Positions 6,841 through 9,128 of a stretch of 9,128 nucleotides of DNA are shown here, piece by piece (the stretch's first letter is position 1; every line of letters begins with the position of its first letter). Under the pieces are notes generated by a model. That model did not search any database. It was not told the DNA's origin and saw only the letters and a list, made by a program, of their open reading frames with translations. This DNA is from CAZLLV01 sp964560325. Lineage in GTDB: Bacteria; Acidobacteriota; Thermoanaerobaculia; Multivoradales; DATKCC01. The DNA lies in contig CAZLLV010000516.1 of assembly GCA_964560325.1 (NCBI GenBank), positions 1-9,128 of the forward strand, written 5' to 3'. A program made the translations under genes and the position numbers.

Positions 6841-7680
6841 ATGACCTCCTTCGAGCGCGAGCTCGACCTGACGATCCGCACCATCCGGCGCGCGGGCGAC
6901 GAGATCCTGCGGCGCTACGCCTCGTTCGAGCGCGTCGAGGACGCGCCGGCGGACATCTCGACCGCGGCCGACCGGGCGTCGCAGGAGCTGATCCTCGACG
7001 CGGTCCACCGGGCCTTCCCGGGCGACGGGATGTGCGCCGAGGAGACCTCCGCCCGCTTCGAGACCCGCATCGAAGAAGGGGCCGACGGCGCCTCGCGCTT
7101 CTGGGTCGTCGACCCGATCGACGGCACCCGCGGCTTCGCTCGCAAGAACGGCGAGTTCTCGATCATGATCGCGCTGGCCGAGGACGGCGAGGCGGTGCTC
7201 GGCGCGGTCTTCGAGCCGGTGCCCGACCGGCTGACCTGGGCCGTGCGCGGGAAGGGGTGCTTCGTGCGCCAGCCGTTCGACGCCGAGCCGGCGCGCTGCG
7301 CGGTGACCGGCACGACCGGCGCGCCGCGCGCCCTCGCGATGAGCCGCTCGCAGGGCGAGGCGGGGGAGCGCGAGCTGCTCGAAGGCCTGGGCGCCGAGCG
7401 GGCCGTGCGCACCTACTCGGCCGGCATCAAGCTGGCGCAGGTGGCGCGCGGGGAGGTCGACCTCTACCTGGGCGACTACCTGACGCTCCACGACTGGGAC
7501 GTGGCGGCCGGGCACGTGCTGGTGACCGAGGCCGGCGGCCGGGTGACCAGCATCGACGGCGACCCGGTCCGCTACGACGGTTCGGGCAAGTCGCTCCGGG
7601 GCCGCGGGATCGTCGCCTCGAACGGCGGCGTGCACAAGGCGGCGCTGGCGGCGATCGCCGACGGCAAGGTGGCGTGGTGA
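6841..7680 (+). CDS. Inositol monophosphatase superfamily phosphatase, CysQ-like
   Basis: The 279-residue product has the usual family length and all metal-binding motifs. E67-E68 lie in CAEETS. The signature DPIDGT has D91, D94, G95 and T96. The C-terminal motif WDVAAG has W219 and D220. These residues bind the Mg2+ ions used to hydrolyse a phosphate monoester. The segment after DPIDGT (RGFARKNGEFSIMIAL) and GIKLAQVARGEVDLY resemble CysQ-type 3'(2'),5'-bisphosphate nucleotidases, which remove PAP from sulfate assimilation. Inositol-1-phosphate or histidinol-phosphate as substrate cannot be excluded. There is no signal peptide, so it acts in the cytoplasm. It follows the exported-protein gene by 18 nt and probably shares its transcript. 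Its stop TGA (7678-7680) is only 9 nt from the convergent S1 gene. There are no sulfate-assimilation neighbours to support CysQ, so no symbol is given. Confidence 0.9.
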   Translation: MTSFERELDLTIRTIRRAGDEILRRYASFERVEDAPADISTAADRASQELILDAVHRAFPGDGMCAEETSARFETRIEEGADGASRFWVVDPIDGTRGFARKNGEFSIMIALAEDGEAVLGAVFEPVPDRLTWAVRGKGCFVRQPFDAEPARCAVTGTTGAPRALAMSRSQGEAGERELLEGLGAERAVRTYSAGIKLAQVARGEVDLYLGDYLTLHDWDVAAGHVLVTEAGGRVTSIDGDPVRYDGSGKSLRGRGIVASNGGVHKAALAAIADGKVAW

Positions 7681-7689
7681 CCCGGCCCC

Positions 7690-8925
7690 CTACGTCTTCT
7701 TGTCGAGGTGCTCGAACGCCGCCGCCATCGAGCCGAAGCCGCGCGACCCCTCCTTGCGCTCGGCGTACTCGGCGGTGACCTCGGCCTCGGCCGCGTCGCG
7801 GGCGGCGGCGAGCGCGGCGGAGAGCGACAGCGAGATCCGGCGCTTCTCCGGGTCGACCGCGAGCACCTTCACCTCCACGTCCTGGCCGAGCTCGAGCACC
7901 TCGCGCGGGTGGGCGATCCGCCGGCCGGTGGCCAGCTCGGAGACGTGGACCAGCCCCTCGAGGCCGGGCGCGAGCCGCACGAAGGCGCCGTAGGCCTCGA
8001 CCCGGGTCACCCGTCCGGGCACCGTCGCGCCCGCCGGGAAGCGGCGCTCCGCGTCGTCCCACGGGTCGGCGTCGAGCGCCTTCCGGGAGAGCGAGATCCG
8101 CTGCTGCCCGTCCTTCTCTTCGATCGACTGCACCTTGACCTCGATCTCCTCGCCCTCGGTGACCACCTCGTGCGGGTCTTCGATCCGCTCGTGGGCCATC
8201 TCGGAGACGTGGAGCAGCCCCTCGACGCCTCCCAGGTCGACGAAGGCGCCGTAGCTCGTCACCGAGGTCACGGTGCCGCGGATCACCGAGCCGGCGGAGA
8301 GCTTCGCCAGCGCCTCCTCGCGCCGGAGCGCCTCTTCCTCTTCGAGCAGTGAGCGGCGCGAGAGGACGACGTTCGGGCGGCCGCCCCTGCCGGTCGGCTC
8401 GAAGCGGGTCACGCGGAAGGTCAGGCGGCGGCCGATGTAGACCGCCGGATCCTCGACGTAGCGCAGGTCGAGCTGCGAGACCGGGCAGAAGGCGCGCAGC
8501 CCGGAGACGTTGACCTCGACGCCCCCCTTGATCGCCTCCGCCACCACGCCCTCGACCGGGATGCCGTGGGTGTGGGCCTGCGAGATCTCCTCGATCGCGA
8601 GCTCGGTGCCGCCGGCGCCCAGCCCGGAGCTCGACCCCGGCTTGACCCGCAGCAGCAGGCAGCCGCTCGCCTCGTCGTGACCGGTGACCATCGCGTCGAG
8701 CGTGTCGCCGACGCCGACCGTCAGCTCGCCCTCCTCGTTCCGGAGCTCGGCGAGCGAGACCATGCCGTCCGACTTGGCCCCGATGTCGACGAACGCCGCC
8801 TCGTCGCCGATCGACAGGACCTTCCCCGAGACCCGCTCGCCCGGCTTCGGGTCCTTGCCCGCCCCGGTCTCCGCCTGCTGCTTCTCGAACTCCGCCAGGA
8901 TGTCGCCGAAATCACGCTCCGTCAT
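7690..8925 (-). CDS. Protein with four S1 RNA-binding domains (ribosomal protein S1-like)
   Basis: From ATG 8925 the product has 411 residues. Four S1 repeats are visible at about residues 28-94, 121-191, 211-282 and 298-369. Repeats 3 and 4 are most canonical (SYGAFVDLGGVEGLLHVSEM; AYGAFVRLAPGLEGLVHVSEL). Repeats 1 and 2 are divergent, with IGDEAAFVDIGAKSDGMV in repeat 1 and VSGLRAFCPVSQLDLR in repeat 2. The C-terminus ends GFGSMAAAFEHLDKKT. It should bind single-stranded RNA in the cytoplasm. It may be this organism's ribosomal S1 or a paralogue: Proteobacterial S1 has six repeats, while four-repeat forms are known in Gram-positive lineages. The frame stays open to 9093, but the extra 56 residues are Arg/Trp/Ser-rich and not S1-like. 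MTERDFGDILAEFEK is a typical S1-family beginning, so 8925 is chosen. No Shine-Dalgarno precedes it. A regulatory S1 protein rather than a ribosomal one is equally possible. Confidence 0.9.
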   Translation of the reverse strand: MTERDFGDILAEFEKQQAETGAGKDPKPGERVSGKVLSIGDEAAFVDIGAKSDGMVSLAELRNEEGELTVGVGDTLDAMVTGHDEASGCLLLRVKPGSSSGLGAGGTELAIEEISQAHTHGIPVEGVVAEAIKGGVEVNVSGLRAFCPVSQLDLRYVEDPAVYIGRRLTFRVTRFEPTGRGGRPNVVLSRRSLLEEEEALRREEALAKLSAGSVIRGTVTSVTSYGAFVDLGGVEGLLHVSEMAHERIEDPHEVVTEGEEIEVKVQSIEEKDGQQRISLSRKALDADPWDDAERRFPAGATVPGRVTRVEAYGAFVRLAPGLEGLVHVSELATGRRIAHPREVLELGQDVEVKVLAVDPEKRRISLSLSAALAAARDAAEAEVTAEYAERKEGSRGFGSMAAAFEHLDKKT

Positions 8926-9111
8926 GAGGCCGAGTCTACCGCCACGCCGCGGCCTGCGGAGAGCGGTCTTGCACGCCTTCGAGCGGAATGAAGAAAAACC
9001 GAAAGATCTGTCCGTCCAACCGTCTCGAAGATCCCGGAGCCGCGTCGCGGGAAATGGAACGGGTGCGTCCGTCCATACCGGTTGAATCCACAATTCGACC
9101 CAGTTCGACCC
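8926..9111. promoter_or_regulatory. Divergent noncoding region with an A-rich dip
   Basis: This is the noncoding space between the S1-like gene (-) and the gene starting at the right edge (+). Bases 8985-9010 are the most AT-rich spot in the region (10 of 26 bases G or C), which suits promoter DNA. On the minus strand, TTGGAC (complement of 9014-9019) could be a -35 box for the S1 gene, but its -10 partner is poor. GTCCGTCCA occurs at 9010-9018 and 9067-9075. TCCCG (9032-9036) and CGGGA (9048-9052) form a short inverted repeat. No small open frame here looks coding. Confidence 0.4.
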
Positions 9112-9113
9112 AG
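9094..9113 (+). repeat. Perfect 10-bp tandem repeat next to the right-edge ribosome binding site
   Basis: TTCGACCCAG is repeated head to tail at 9094-9103 and 9104-9113 with no mismatch. The last two bases overlap the Shine-Dalgarno of the gene starting at 9126. It could be an operator, a leader RNA element or a duplication. Confidence 0.7.
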
Positions 9114-9120
9114 GAGGTGA
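9112..9120 (+). promoter_or_regulatory. Strong Shine-Dalgarno for the gene at the right edge
   Basis: AGGAGGTGA is a full complement to the 3' end of 16S rRNA. AGGAGG (9112-9117) lies 8 nt before the GTG at 9126-9128. It is the strongest ribosome binding site in the window and is the main evidence that a plus-strand gene starts here. Confidence 0.75.
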
Positions 9121-9125
9121 CCGAG

Positions 9126-9128
9126 GTG
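9126..9128 (+). CDS. Start codon of an unidentified gene cut by the window end
   Basis: Only a GTG is visible, at ideal distance from a full Shine-Dalgarno. Nothing can be said about the product. It would be transcribed divergently from the S1-like gene with about 200 nt between start codons. A start slightly further right, outside the window, is possible. Confidence 0.5.

Noticed and set aside
5755..7635. A 626-codon open frame on the minus strand, opposite the exported protein and phosphatase genes
   Set aside because: It spans two well-supported plus-strand genes and the gap between them, and its product (Arg/His/Val-rich, no motifs) is a typical antisense artefact.
9056..9080. GGAAC at 9056-9060 as the -35 box of an ECF sigma-factor promoter
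   Set aside because: No credible -10 element lies 16-17 bases downstream, so a five-base match is not enough.
8926..9093. An N-terminal extension of the S1-like protein by 56 residues
   Set aside because: The added residues are unlike S1 family N-termini, and the region is partly A-rich and looks like promoter DNA.
1..9128. Search for tRNA or rRNA genes, CRISPR arrays, insertion sequences, phage or toxin-antitoxin genes
   Set aside because: No cloverleaf-like segment, regularly spaced repeat, transposase motif or small paired ORFs were seen. The gene set looks like ordinary chromosomal DNA.

Overview
This is a very GC-rich window (third codon positions are almost all G or C) from a bacterial chromosome. 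It carries six protein genes plus the start codon of a seventh at the right edge. The mix points to a Gram-negative, environmental, high-GC lineage: a large secreted S9 peptidase opening with a 'DIMKMRAI' stretch, an exported 'LDFWVGEW' beta-barrel protein, a CPBP membrane protease and a four-repeat S1 protein. Acidobacteriota is my best guess. Myxococcota or Gemmatimonadota cannot be excluded, because there is no rRNA or universal marker beyond the S1-like gene.

Layout, left to right. (1) The 3' part of a CPBP intramembrane protease gene (+, 1-963) is followed after 47 nt by a large secreted prolyl-oligopeptidase-type peptidase (+, 1011-4133); the two may be co-transcribed. (2) A radical SAM enzyme (-, 4164-5576) converges on the peptidase, with a 7-bp hairpin spanning the 30-nt gap. 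(3) After a 91-nt divergent intergenic region there is an exported two-domain protein (+, 5668-6822), followed after 18 nt by an inositol-monophosphatase/CysQ-like phosphatase (+, 6841-7680). These two probably form an operon. (4) A protein with four S1 RNA-binding repeats (-, 7690-8925) converges on the phosphatase with only 9 nt between stops. (5) A 200-nt noncoding divergent region holds an A-rich dip, a perfect 10-bp tandem repeat and a near-ideal Shine-Dalgarno just before a GTG at the last three bases.

No shared pathway links all the genes. The left pair (membrane protease and exported peptidase) fits envelope or periplasmic proteolysis. The right half mixes nucleotide or sugar-phosphate turnover with translation. 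No tRNA, rRNA, CRISPR array, insertion sequence, phage gene or defence cassette is visible. The most unusual item is the radical SAM protein: a YPDL-type module and a four-cysteine SPASM/twitch-like segment both lie before the radical SAM core, the reverse of the usual order.
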